Below, in pieces: positions 51,550-63,420 of a stretch of 64,000 nucleotides of DNA (position 1 is its first letter; each line of letters begins with the position of its first letter). The stretch is from Elysia crispata. Taxonomy: Eukaryota; Mollusca; Gastropoda; Plakobranchidae. The translations under genes were made by a program, and so were the position numbers. The notes under the pieces are model-generated. The model had not been told where the DNA came from and ran no database searches. It saw nothing but the letters and a program-made list of their open reading frames with translations. Location: NCBI GenBank assembly GCA_033675545.1, contig JAWDGP010006680.1:1-64000 (forward strand), read 5' to 3'.

Positions 51550-52080
51550 AAAAACATGAAAATGCTCAAACAATATTACAAAGAAAAAAAATTTAAGGTC
51601 CCTGATTTTTAAAAATTGATTTGGATACCCTGGATTACCAAAGCTTATAATTATTCTAGATCTAGTCACAGTTTGTATAATCATAATCATACAAGGGAAA
51701 TTCAGAGTGGCAAATTAATAAAATACCCTAACTTGGAAGTTTCTACGACTCCACATTAACAATTAGTGGATCTGGTCGATATCTGAGATATAAAGCAGTG
51801 TAGAAGTAATATATACAGTTCTTTGCTCTACCGACTGAGTCAGAAATTTATGCAGACCTCTGCCAGCTTCGAAAAAAAAATCATATTCAAAACCGTCGCC
51901 TTGCACAGACATGTCGTAAAATTAAAGTACTCAAATTGGTTTGTGGATTTGGAAGAAACTTTGTCTATGGTAGAGAAGTATGGGTAACAATTGAATCCCG
52001 TGAGAAAGAGCTCGACGACACACCTTTAGTGCAAGCCTACAATTGTTTTTTTTTTGCGGCGGTTTTTTTATTCAGTCTTA
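51550..52080. other. Intergenic sequence
   Basis: Nothing recognised. Confidence 0.4.
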
Positions 52081-52083
52081 TAT

Positions 52084-52410
52084 TCTTCTTCTTCTTCTTC
52101 TTCTTCTTCTTCTTCTTCTTCTTCTTCTTCTTCTTCTTCTTCTTCTTCTTCTTCTTCTTCTTCTTCTTCTTCTTCTTCTTCTTCTTCTTCTTCTTCTTCT
52201 TCTTCTTCTTCTTGTACTTCTTCTTCTTGTTCTTCTTGTTCTTGTTCTTGTTCTTGTTCTTCTTGTTCTTGTTCTTGTTCTTCTTGTTCTTCTTGTTCTT
52301 CTTGTTCTTCTTGTTCTTGTTCTTGTTCTTGTTCTTGTTCTTGTTCTTGTTCTTGTTCTTGTTCTTGATCTTGTTCTTGTTCTTGTTCTTCTTCTTCTTC
52401 TTGATAAAAA

Positions 52411-52484
<74 letters not shown>

Positions 52485-52491
52485 TTATTAT
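52084..52491. repeat. (TTC)n-(TTCTTG)n-(TTA)n compound array
   Basis: About 130 bp of TTC, then about 190 bp in which TTG replaces every second TTC to form TTCTTG units, then about 80 bp of TTA. Confidence 0.98.
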
Positions 52492-52499
52492 TAGCTTTA

Positions 52500-55350
52500 G
52501 TGTTACTATAGATGGTATTTAGATAGGTGTACTATTCAACGCCTAAACCTGATCTCTCTTATAGCGTGTATTTTGTACTGTTTTCTAAATATAGACCTGA
52601 TAACTGCCTGAGGTTTGCTTTACGTTTTCCTACTCATTCTCTTGACTCAGCATTGACTTGAACTAAATATCTTAAAGTTATGTCATCATAATTTTGTAAA
52701 CTTACTTTTCACTGGTAAAATTAAAAGGTCATTTTCTTGCAGTAAAAAGCAAGTGCATAAAAACACAAAAAGAAACACTAGTAACTCTTCACACACACAC
52801 ACACACGTACACATCTTTCCATTTGCAGGATTAACTACGAAAGCTCATGAGCTGCTACTTTCGCTTTCGCTTTGCAAATTGTCGGCCACAGCAGATTAAT
52901 TTGTCAAGGGAAGTAGTTTCAATACATTCATTGAATAAAGTAGCGTTAATGAAGCGTCAATTTTTAATTTGCGAGCAGAACCCACTTAAAACCTCTTGGT
53001 CGGTGCTTTTAGATTTAAAGCATTAAAATGCAAAACTGGAAAACCTTAAAGAGTCCATGAAAAATTCCTGAATTAAAATTTGAATATGCCGGTTTTTCTC
53101 TGTTTCTGTGTTTTGTTTAACTTTCTCAAAGCCTGTCTGGCATTGTTCATTACAAGGAATGCCCGATGGTGCAGCAAAGATACAACTATAAAGGCGGACG
53201 CTGAGTATCGAGGTCTGAATAAATAAACGATGTAATAACAATTACTATTGTGCATTTTTCAAATTGGGGCTAATTCTTTTTGCAAGCATCAGACACATCA
53301 GTTAAGTACAATATTCGATTTTTCTTGTTGCGTTAATAAGCCCATAAATCTTGAAAATGGTTTTGGTTAACAAAATCTAAAATGATTATAATTGAAATTG
53401 CATTTCATTCAAACCTGATCTTGCGAAGGGAAGTAACTGCTTCTTGATCAATTAAATTCGAGTTAATAGGAAAATTTAATCCCAAGGGAAGCGAATACAT
53501 TGATGAATAATTGATTATATCGCGAATTGTTTTAGTTTACACCGTTTCTTGATAGCAATCATGCAAATGCTCACTGCTTTCCAATTTGCACAAATATTTC
53601 ATTACAAAACACCCAAAGCTGGTTGCTGTCCTTTCTTTTATCATTCTCTGCACACACAGATAGACAAAGACGTGATACTCTTATTATCTATCAAAGTATG
53701 TGCGTTTTTAAAAGTCACCAAATAACACTAACTCTATCTTTTATCTGTTACCCGTCGTTTTATCTTTGCAATCGTTAAATCTCTTACCCTTGTCTTGCAG
53801 CTAATTAGCAAATAAATTATATCCCATTAATTAAAATTGAGTCGAAGTGAAGAGAAAAAAGATACAATAAAAAGAAAAAAGAAAAAGTGGCGACAGCCAA
53901 TCCTCAAGTCAAAAATGGTCCAATTTGTTCTTCAAAAAACAAAACAAAACAAAACGGAAGTGATATCCTGAGGCATCCTCACGGCACCCGTCGAAGGGCG
54001 GCGGAGGAAAGAACAAGACAGTAGCGGCGTCCCATAATTCCTTCACCTTGACACCCGGATGTGGGCGAGCAGCCATGTTTTACGACACTGCCACCCTGTT
54101 TGCAGGACGTCAATGTAATTATAAGGCGGGTGGAACCACGCCCTAGAATTTGTCATGTCACGGAGATCTTTCCAGAAACGGGACAAAATGAGCAGCCCGG
54201 TGTGGGATAATTGTGGTAGGGAGAGATTGGGTTGAAGAAAAGAATCTGAGAGTGAGAGAGGAAAAAATCGACGATCTTAAAGCGAATTGTATAGTTCGAT
54301 ATATAATCAGAAGGAGAGGGTGAAATTAAAAAAAATATCTAAAAAAGAGAACGCGGGGAAGCAAAAAGAAAGAATGAGGAAAAAGATAGTCGAAACATTT
54401 AAATACTTCTTTGGACATCAGGCAGGTATAGAAGCAGTCTTAAATAAAAAAAAAAAATAAACTGTGAAATATAAACGTTCAGATGAAGGAAAAGAGATTT
54501 AATCTGAAACTTGTAATAAGGGTACATATTCAGAAAAACAGAAAATAGAGAGAAGGGCGAGGAAATATAGAAAAAGAAGGAAATAAAGTGACTAGGTGAA
54601 ACATATAATGGGGTTAGAGGAGAGGGGAAAAAAGCACTACATCCTGCGAGCTGGCGAGAGATGGAGAAACTGCCAAGCAAAAATAAAGCGCCGCTGTAAA
54701 AGATTAAGTTTCACAAATTCTCCATAAAAACGCCGGAGGTCATTGCGCACCGAAACATTAATTTTTTCGCCTCCAGCAAAAGCGAAAAGTGTTAGATAAA
54801 ATCTGAAGACAAAAGCTGCAGCTCGCGCCGATGTTTTGTCGAGTGGTTCGTGACTGGTGACTATGACAAGGTAATAACTATGCCGTCGACCCTACGCCGT
54901 GCGCCCTGCACGCTCCGAGACTGGTCCAAGAGCTCTGACTTTAATCCCACTTCACTCTCGCTTTCAAGGAGTGGATAGAGGTCTCTCTCACTCAGTAATC
55001 TGTGTGATTATTGAGGCCAAAATAAAGGCAAAATCCAAGAAGAAAAATGTTGAACAGGATTGAATGTGCTGCTAGATCGGTCAATTTGTAAGTCATTTTT
55101 TTTTTCTTTTTCTTTTGTATTTTTACACTAAAACCACCATCCAACGTTTTCACAAATATATATATATTAAGGACTACCCTATAAGCCTTTAATTTTAGCC
55201 GGCGAAATGATCTCTAACTTGTTCTTTTTTTTTTCCGCTTTCAAAACCAAACTGACCAAGAAAATACAAAACAACAAAATAATAAAAAAAAAATCTGATA
55301 GGCAGTTTGCAGTTGTGCAGAGTTATGTTTGAACGTATAAGGCCGTATAT
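52500..55350. other. Gene-free region with several high-complexity islands
   Basis: Repeat-free, balanced DNA occurs at 52830-53010, 53400-53830, 53960-54220 and 54700-54990. The second holds an octamer ATGCAAAT (53561-53568) and AATTTGCA (53583), and paired homeodomain-type text (CAGCTAATTAGCAAATAAAT). These look like conserved non-coding elements but this is inference. No open frame has family support. Confidence 0.35.
53561..53568 (+). promoter_or_regulatory. POU octamer word
   Basis: ATGCAAAT matches the POU/OCT site; a reversed partial site follows 20 bp on. Confidence 0.2.
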
Positions 55351-55359
55351 CTGAATATC

Positions 55360-55770
55360 TATCAGTCCATCTGACCCTCTATGTATGTATCTATCTATTT
55401 GTCTGTCACTCTGTCTATCTTTCTGTAATTAGTGTATGTATCCCTCTATCTATTCATCTATCGGACCATCTAACCATCCATCTATCTATCTTTTTATCTA
55501 TCTGTCTATCTGTCTATGTATCTATCTATCTAACTATTTATCTATCTAACAATCTAACTATTATCTTACTTGTTTCCCATTATTTCATGTATTTGCTTTT
55601 CCATCTATATACCTATTAACTAATCTATTTATCTGCCTCTCTTTAACTCTACATTATTTTCTTTTTCTAAATTCTAAGTATCTATCTGTTTATCTATTTA
55701 TCTATCTATCTACCTAACTACAAACCTAATTATCTATCTATCTATCTGTATGTCTATAAAACTCTCTACA
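55360..55770. repeat. Degenerate (CTAT)n region
   Basis: Tetranucleotide TCTA/CTGT/CTAA units, heavily diverged. Confidence 0.9.
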
Positions 55771-55975
55771 CTACTATATTTATATCCATCCATTTGTCTT
55801 TTTGTTATGTATCGCTTTCTCGAATTATTAACCTATAATAAATCTAACTTTCTATGTGAGTGGTTTATCCAAATAGAAAGCAAAAACACCACATTTGAAG
55901 GATAACTTGATAATTATAAATGATCCAAAAGGACGCGTGTGTGTCTATAAATAGTGTAATACAAGGTCTAAAAGG

Positions 55976-56115
55976 AAATAGACACACAACTTTACAAATT
56001 ACGGCACTAAAAAGAAATAACTAAACTATTATCAAAGCGAAATGTTTTAATGTTGAATTGATAATAGTTTTCTTATATCTTTTTTGTCCCGTAATTATAA
56101 AGTTGTGTGCCTATT
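55976..56115. mobile_element. Foldback hairpin, MITE-like
   Basis: Arms of about 58-60 bp (55976-56035 and 56058-56115) pair at roughly 80 percent around a 22-bp loop. Arm words include CACACAACTTTA, AATTACGG and AACTATTATCAA. No transposase and no clear target duplication. Perfect ends are lacking, so it may be an old foldback element or a hairpin RNA gene. Confidence 0.75.
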
Positions 56116-56151
56116 CGAGTGGTTATCAATGTTTTGTCTTGCCCTTCTCTT

Positions 56152-56488
56152 TCTCTCCTTCCACCACTATCATGTTTGTGCGGGTTGATCTCTCCTTCCA
56201 CCACTATCATGTTTGTGCGGGTTGATCTCTCCTTCCACCACTATCTTGTTTGTGCGGGTTGATCTCTCCTTCCACCACTATCTTGTTTGTGCGGGTTTAT
56301 CTCTCCTTCCACCACTATCTTGTTTGTGTGGGTTTATCTCTCCTTCCACCACTATCTTGTTTGTGTGGGTTTATCTCTCCTTCCACCACTATCTTGTTTG
56401 TGTGGGTTTATCTCTCCTTCCACCACTATCTTGTTTGTGTGGGTTTATCTCTCCTTCCACCACTATCATGTTTGTGCGGGTTGATCTC
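56152..56488. repeat. 37-bp minisatellite, about nine copies
   Basis: Unit: TCTCCTTCCACCACTATCTT followed by GTTTGTGTGGGTTTATC. End units carry CATG and GCGGGTTGATC variants, inner ones CTTG and GTGGGTTTATC. The frames here shift with each unit and are not genes. Confidence 0.97.
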
Positions 56489-56499
56489 TTACTCCCCTA

Positions 56500-57285
56500 A
56501 CACCTTATCTGTCTCCTCTTGTGTTAGTTGATTTGGTACAAGAATACGATCAACTTCATGGTGTCAAACACAAATTTGATACAATAAATACACGCGATTT
56601 TTCTACTTTTCCCCCCTCTTCCACCATCTTCGCACTCTTCCTCATCTACAACTCGTTTCTCGACAGCCTCTAGCCTCTCACAACAACATGGCGGGAAACG
56701 TCGGAAAACGCTCCATTTAGAGACTCATCTATAATTCTCCTTACCAACTCTCCACGGACGAGTGATGATAGCTATGAATGAAACAAGCGGCGATCAATCA
56801 TGCGTTCACAGGACCTGGACAATAGGAACCAAACACTTTCTCCATTGTTTTCTCCCTTGTCTAGCATCGCTTAACCTTGCTTGTTCTATGGTGTTCCGTG
56901 CTGGCCTGTTATGGGTGTGCGCCATTCTAGAAGGGGGAGGAGTGTGGTGGGAAAAAGACATTTTTTTTCCCTCTTAACAACAGAAACATTGCATTTTCAC
57001 AGCTCTGTCAAACTTTGAAGGGTACTAGTAAAAAATTAATGTCAATGCAACACAATGCTCATGTAAGTGGAAACGAATCGTCCGCTGATCGTAGGCAAAG
57101 TGTGGTTGATCAAACAGTTATGGTCACATTGCAAAAGTGTTATAAAGATATTAAAACTTCATAGTCCAGTAGTGCTATTTCCCGATCGACTAAAGTCAGC
57201 CTGTCTCTTAAATATGATGCGAATATAATGAAATGGTACATCGGACCTTAAACATCGTTCTTAAATACCATAACATTATGAGGAT
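56500..57285. other. Intergenic sequence
   Basis: Higher-complexity DNA at 56640-56920 with ACAACATGGCGGGAAACG (YY1-like) but no supported gene. Confidence 0.35.
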
Positions 57286-57289
57286 CGCT

Positions 57290-57365
57290 CTGTGGCTAAA
57301 CTAAGTGACTGGTCTTGTCTGGGCAAGGCGATGTATGCCGCACCGAGTTGTGGGTTCGATCATAG
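57290..57365 (+). mobile_element. tRNA-derived SINE head
   Basis: Pol III A-box-like CTCTGTGGCTAAACTAAGTG and B-box-like GTGGGTTCGATCATAG lie at tRNA-like spacing. Confidence 0.5.
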
Positions 57366-57473
57366 TCCATACCATGTGTTTTTTTTTATTCTGTTTTCAC
57401 GACTCCCGTCTTATTTGTCGGTCCCGAGTGAGATCTAGGTTTGCGCTTGCTTTTTCCATCCTTTATTCATATT

Positions 57474-57720
57474 CATGGTCAAGTCGGTAGGGCGCTTGAC
57501 TGCCAATCCAGAGGTCCCGAGTTCCATTCACACTCCGGGCCCAAAAGTTTTTCAGCTCCCCTATCCACCCAGCACTAAATGGGTTGCTGGTCTCTTCAGA
57601 CTCGGTGGAAGTAAAAGCCAAACTACCTCCCAATGTCGTATGACAAGAACACTCAGAACACTGCCTCTGGTTCCCTTTCGCTCGGATCGAGTTCGGGATT
57701 CACTTAACACTTTACTTTGT
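57474..57720 (+). mobile_element. tRNA-derived SINE
   Basis: TCAAGTCGGTAGGGCGCTTG (A box), then GGTCCCGAGTTCCATTCACA (B box, degraded), then a SINE-like body with no gene. It follows the previous head by about 110 bp in the same orientation. Confidence 0.6.
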
Positions 57721-57729
57721 GTATTTTAA

Positions 57730-58480
57730 GAATTATATTCGGTTTTCGGTCGTGATATTAAAAACATGAGCTTGAAATTTCGAACTTTGTAGAATAATAC
57801 ACTTTTTTCGAAGAAATGCTAAAGATGTATTTTGCATTATACACCATTTTTTTTTTTTGTTATTATTTCAGCATCCCATTCGACGCACATCAATTTTTCA
57901 AAATCTATCTCCACCCGCCTCGACCTAGGCCTCACCTCAAGATTGTAATATGTTCGGTAAACAGAAGATTTGGAATTGCATTGGAGAAAAGTTATAAATA
58001 TAAAAATATTATTGAGGTAATAATGTTTCACGTACACCCAAAGTGCAGATCAAAATAGACAGAAGATATCATGTTACAGAACGATGATTTTGAAAATACC
58101 CGAAATCGATTGCGTCCTTTCCAGCCTTCGATAAAAAGGTCCCACTTATTTATAACAATAAAGGTTGATAATCACTGTAAATATAAATAATAAAAAAAAG
58201 ATAAATTATATTATGACTGAACAACATAAAGATGTTCATTGATTGAATTTCGCCATGGATAATAATAATAATGTATCATTAATGACAACATTATCGTATG
58301 AATAACTCATTTAAAGGTCACCAACACATGTGTATTATTTGTCTGAATCCCTATTATTCAGATCACTGTCAGACCAACTGGCTCGTCATTTGCAAGCTAG
58401 AACAACAAAAACTTTTTACCTGCCTATTTGATAGAGGGTGCATCTTGCATAGTCCATTGCCTCACCTACTTTACAACCCC
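57730..58480. other. Intergenic AT-rich sequence
   Basis: Nothing recognised. Confidence 0.4.
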
Positions 58481-58516
58481 CCCCCCCCCAACACACACAC
58501 ACATACACATCTCTAC

Positions 58517-58573
<57 letters not shown>
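58479..58573. repeat. C run, (CA)n and (TA)n
   Basis: A poly-C, short CA and about 27 TA units. Confidence 0.97.
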
Positions 58574-58574
<1 letters not shown>

Positions 58575-59695
58575 AGCTGCCTTAAAAAATACCAATCCCT
58601 TTACTTCATAAGGCTGAAAGATGGATCAAGCTTCATTGGGAATTATGTTAGCATAACAATCAGTCAATCTACCAGATTAATGTTCATTCCATTTCACGTA
58701 AGTATATATTTGCTTCAGAGTTATATTCTGGAAATGTGTCACTTCTCGCAGTAATAATATGAACACCATAGAAAATGTCATTCGCTTGGCACTGACTCTG
58801 ATGAGTCAATGTTACTTCTAAGGTGGAGCATCGCAAATGCTTTCCATTCTCCAGGGGAAGATGGATCTAGCTTTTGGATCTGGCTGGTCAAGCATGTAAA
58901 AGTCATAAAATATTCACACACTTGACCCTCTAGTGCAGATCGAGACTGGCTCACTTTGACATTGCTTTGGCTGCTAGTACTTTGCATCCAGTGAATATGT
59001 GAGAGTATGCAGTCTTAACTAGATAGAGAGGTCCAAACGTGGTGGATTGTTGAAAAAGTAACTATGTTCACATATGGACGATTGTGCATCCGTTTGGATT
59101 AAAAAGGCATATTAATGGCTCGAAGTAAGTAGTAATCTCGATTTTAGCATTGTAGCAGTGTAATAACCATCGGACATATGTGATTGTGTTCTCTAACTCT
59201 TACTGTAACAGCTGCTGCTGCACTGAATCCATAACTCTCTTCTTACTCAAAGGCTAACCTTTTACCCATAAATCCTTTAAGAATTCCAATAACACTGTCA
59301 GCAAATTTAACAAATTTTATCTCTTATGGTAAATGACATAGTCACACACGGAAGGAAAAAAAAGCATTATAAACGTAGTTTCACTTTTCAAGTTTTTTTC
59401 ATCCCTAAAACATTAAACCCTGGTTTCTTAGTTTTGAAGAAAACACACAACACACAAATGGAAAAAACTCCTTTCATAAAGGAGTTCTTTAATCTTGTAA
59501 GTCTATTGACATCACACACACAATAAGAGTTATGATATGAGGTCTTTTCGCACACATCTCACGACCATGGGTTTATAGAAGTAAGTTTACATTCCAAACT
59601 AACAAATTATTAAAAAAAAATATTGAAAAAGCTAAACATTCGAAGATATCAAGAACGTTTACATTAGTCTTATTTTATCAATATTCAAATTTGTT
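58575..59695. other. Intergenic sequence
   Basis: Nothing recognised. Confidence 0.4.
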
Positions 59696-59696
59696 A

Positions 59697-59905
59697 TGGC
59701 GCCACACAAGTTGGTGGTTAAAGTGCTTGATTGATAACCAGGAGGTCATGGGTTCGACCCTTAAAACTATGGTCATTCAATTGGGTTCTTGATTCCACTT
59801 ATAAGAATATCCCTTGCTTTAACGGAAGGCTGCTGTCTCTTTATTGGCCTGTGCTGGAAACACAGAGCTCGTAAGTAGCCATCTACGAACTGCTTCTCAA
59901 GAGAG
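59697..59905 (+). mobile_element. tRNA-derived SINE
   Basis: TTGGTGGTTAAAGTGCTTGA (A box) and CATGGGTTCGACCCTTA (near-perfect B box) followed by a body with CTGCTGTCTCTTTATTGG. The 3' end is not flanked by a clear duplication. The acceptor stem does not pair, so it is not a tRNA gene. Confidence 0.7.
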
Positions 59906-59909
59906 GTAT

Positions 59910-61190
59910 GATAACTGGAGTTTAAGAGTTACATAATATTGATCAATATTTTTTTGAGACCTGATTTCAAGTTCGAATATTCTAAGATCAGATTAGCACA
60001 AAAAAGCTTTTTCTTTTTTGCCTGTAAGCTGACTTCAGATAATAAATCCAAAGTGATCATATTGAAAGCATTGACCCTAAAGAAAAAAGCAGTTTGGAAC
60101 TTAGTAAGTAACACATAAGCTCCCAATCGAGGGCATCGAGTCTTTTACCCGTACCAGTTAGCTTATTCTATAAAACTCTAATATATATATATAAACCCTT
60201 TTTAACAGACTTGGCTAGCCGATAAACACCATCGCCTGAGATACATTACAGGTCATAAAGTTTATCATTCTCTTTTCATTTCAAAATCCCTTTCGGGAAT
60301 ATTGGTATTTTTCCCCTTCCGGAAATGCCGGAATTAAAAAAAAAAAAGGAGGGGAAGAGGGTGGCCCTCTGTATGGGAAATAACTTTTGTCCGAGCGCAT
60401 GTCAGAATTAACAATTACTGTTGTGTAGTAAACAAATTGAGTTATGACAACACTCCAAGCTCACTGGGTCCATATTACTAGGGCAGACAAAATTACTGTA
60501 ATATCAGCTATTCTGACGTGGGACCACATGAACATCACAGTGCGAAAAGAGGAGGTTAACATTTACTATTGTCTGTCCTGGAGGTAACCGGGCAAAGCTG
60601 AGTATCGAACACCTAGGTATTTCCTGGAACTGATTTTAACACAGTGTAAAGCTCACCTAGTTATACATATTGCTCGCTCTCAACTCTATCCACCGCTTTC
60701 AAAATTAAGGCGTCTCGAAAGACATCAGTGAGGTTACCGTGAAAAGTTCAAGCTGCGGAGATTTTCATTGTGATTTATGACGCAAGTTAAGCCCACAGGA
60801 AAAACAATATGGATTTAAGTTGATGTTTGACTCAGTTAAAATGTTTGAAAATTTAATACCAGAGATTTTTGAAAGTAAAATGTTGCTTTCGTTTTACGTT
60901 ATATCTTGTGCAAACATATCCAGTACAAACGTCTATGAAAGCCAAAGACTGCCTCTACAAAATGAAAGGAGTAAAAAATTATAAATTTAATTTAAACGTT
61001 TTATCTCATCTCTATTGAGATTTTCTTCGAGGAAGGCCAGAGTGAGGATATTAGGCGGGCCGTGAAACGGATAAAGGTGCCGACTTCATGAATCTTCGGA
61101 CTGGCTATGAATGTCAATTGTTACGGATTAACTATCTCCAGTCTTCTAGTTATATTCTATGTTGAGTGCTGTTTCTTAAATGTTATCATT
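59910..61190. other. Intergenic AT-rich sequence
   Basis: Nothing recognised beyond short repeats. Confidence 0.4.
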
Positions 61191-61199
61191 CCTAACAAA

Positions 61200-61570
61200 A
61201 TCCCAGATCATTTCAGCTGGCGTATCCATTGCTCAGACTAAAGACTCCTTTCATGGAACCTAACGGACATTAAACGGATATGAAAGGCCGGGAAATTGGC
61301 CATTGCTGTCCGAGCGTGAAAGAGTCTCCTCTGTCAGTGTTTGTGTGTCAGTGAGAAAACCTAATCTAAGTGAAATATTAATGCCGTTCGGTGAGGCGAG
61401 GCATGGCCTGCTGTTGGTTTTTCGGTAACGGACACACCCCGGCGGATCTAATCTGCCAGTTTGGACGACTATTGTTGATCTGGAACGAGGCTGGTGCCGA
61501 AATACAATACGGCCTCTAAATGGAATGAAATTCAGCGGAAGAAGGACAAAACAGGGCAAGATGGCTGCCC
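61200..61570. other. GC-richer island, possible regulatory element
   Basis: Balanced, CpG-bearing, repeat-free DNA (for example CCCGGCGGATCTAATCTGCC near 61437). Ends with CAAGATGGCTGCCCCGG, YY1-like. A minus-strand frame here has no family signature. Confidence 0.35.
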
Positions 61571-63080
61571 CGGAGGACCACTAACTGGTTCTTCTATGAC
61601 AACACAGTATCGGATGGGTATTGAAAGTTTGGGTATGCTGTGGCATTTGATGGATCAAACTTAAGTTTGGGTCTTTTAGTTCCTTCAAAGGTGAAGGGGA
61701 GGGCAAAGCTTGTAAACATACCAATCTATGAATCAACTAATCAGTTTGATTGTTCATGTTTTTTGTTTTGAAGAATCTATGTAAGTTGTGAGATTTGTCT
61801 TGACTTTGCTGCTACCTTCCATTGCTTATGTCGCTCATTCTGCAAAAGCAGCATTGAATCGATTTCTTTCATCGGCCCCCGCCATGACACAGAGGTCCGC
61901 AGCTATTGTTTCAGTTCCTTTGCATTGGGAATATGAAAAAAGGTAACGCATAATAATGATAGATTACCGCAGTTATCAATATCGGGATAAAGGATGGGAA
62001 AAGGGGGGACAGGTTTCTGGGTAAATCTGAACGAAATGGTTTACACAGGTTTCTTTTTTTTTTCGCATTATGTCTTTGTTGTTGCAAAGTAAAAAGCAAA
62101 AGTCTCTCACGTGGCTTATTGAAGAGAGCCTTCTGAATTGGACCTGATGGACATAAAACAATAAATATAATTTTCATCAGCTCCTTTTCTAAACAAGAGC
62201 GGGTTATACTTAAAATACTTTGTAACAACATGACCGTTATAGTAATGGCTGTTCAAACTTTTAAAATAATGATTAATAGTTATGAAAAAAAAAAGCCTCA
62301 AAACTGAATAAATGCTCTGTAATCGATGTTGTTACTTGTAAAGTTTCAAAGCTAAACAAACGCGAATGCATTCCCCTACTCGCATCCCTACTTCAACAAA
62401 AAGTTGCTGTAGATGAGTGCTTGAAGGAGAATTCAGCATATGCTACTATTTTTAAGGAGAATTTAATATTCATACAATTTTCTCCCCACAAAAATGAATC
62501 AAATTCTTAAAACGAAAAAAAATATTGAATATGTATAAGAAACGCGAGTGAAAAAAATCAATTAGTATACTGTAGGAGAAACAATTTACTATATCATTGA
62601 AACTATAGTGAGACACTATGCTACTAAAAACAACTTTTACCTAGAATTAGAATAGTCTTGACACCAAAATTATTTTACTGAATATTCGCATGCATACTAT
62701 GATGTATTCAGGTTAAGCGGCATAGTAACCAAGAGCTGGATGCTTATTGAGATGAATTAATAAACAAGGATTGAAATATAAAAAAATAGCTTTACTAATA
62801 GGAAAACTGCACTAATTTGCACAAAATAATACAGAGTAAATGCTACCTCATTATATTTTCAAAATTACAGCTCTACATGCAATTTTCCTCACTCGTGACT
62901 GTGTCATGACAGACAGCTCAACTTTGAAGTATTCTTTTCCAAGATGTTCAGTTACTGACAAATATCCCAGGAGCAGCCAAATTGAGGAAAAAAATATGAC
63001 AATAGCATTTAAGGCAAGTCGCGCCATTCCTCTCTTTTCGGAAAAAAAAAAGTCTGCTATTCATGGCTTGTTTTCTTAAG
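61571..63080. other. Intergenic AT-rich sequence
   Basis: Nothing recognised. Confidence 0.4.
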
Positions 63081-63420
63081 AAAATTACTACTCGTGCGTT
63101 GTTGAAAAGCGTTCACTGCGGGTTTGGGTTGGTTGCACCGCGTCAAAGAGGTTGAAAGCGAGGCAACCACAAGAGCAGCCTCCGACATCTTCAGAGGATC
63201 AGAATCCAGATGGGACCCTCTCTGCGCTAGAGTCAAGCGGCTTAAGAGAGAAATCATGATGTTATTATCATAAATAATCGCAAGACCATGGAGACAGGAT
63301 TTTGTTATTTTTGCAAGGTCAGAGAAATCTTCCAAGAAGTTTGCTTGGTTGTCACGGGTGACAAACTTTGTCTAAACTAAGCTTCAGCGCCCCCTGGATC
63401 AAAGTTAAAGATGAAAGCTT
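63080..63420. other. GC-richer island with palindrome and CTCF-like word
   Basis: Includes the inverted repeat TTGTCACGGGTGACAA at 63350-63365 and the CTCF-like word at 63385-63397. No coding support. Confidence 0.35.
63385..63397 (-). promoter_or_regulatory. CTCF-like word
   Basis: CAGCGCCCCCTGG matches the reverse complement of the CTCF core (CCAGGGGGCGC). CTCF and its motif are conserved across bilaterians. Unproven here. Confidence 0.4.

Noticed and set aside
56213-56531. Frames LSFHHYLVCVGLSLLPPL
   Set aside because: Products of the 37-bp minisatellite.
59704-59775. Genuine tRNA gene
   Set aside because: The B box is good, but acceptor and other stems do not pair, so it is a SINE head.
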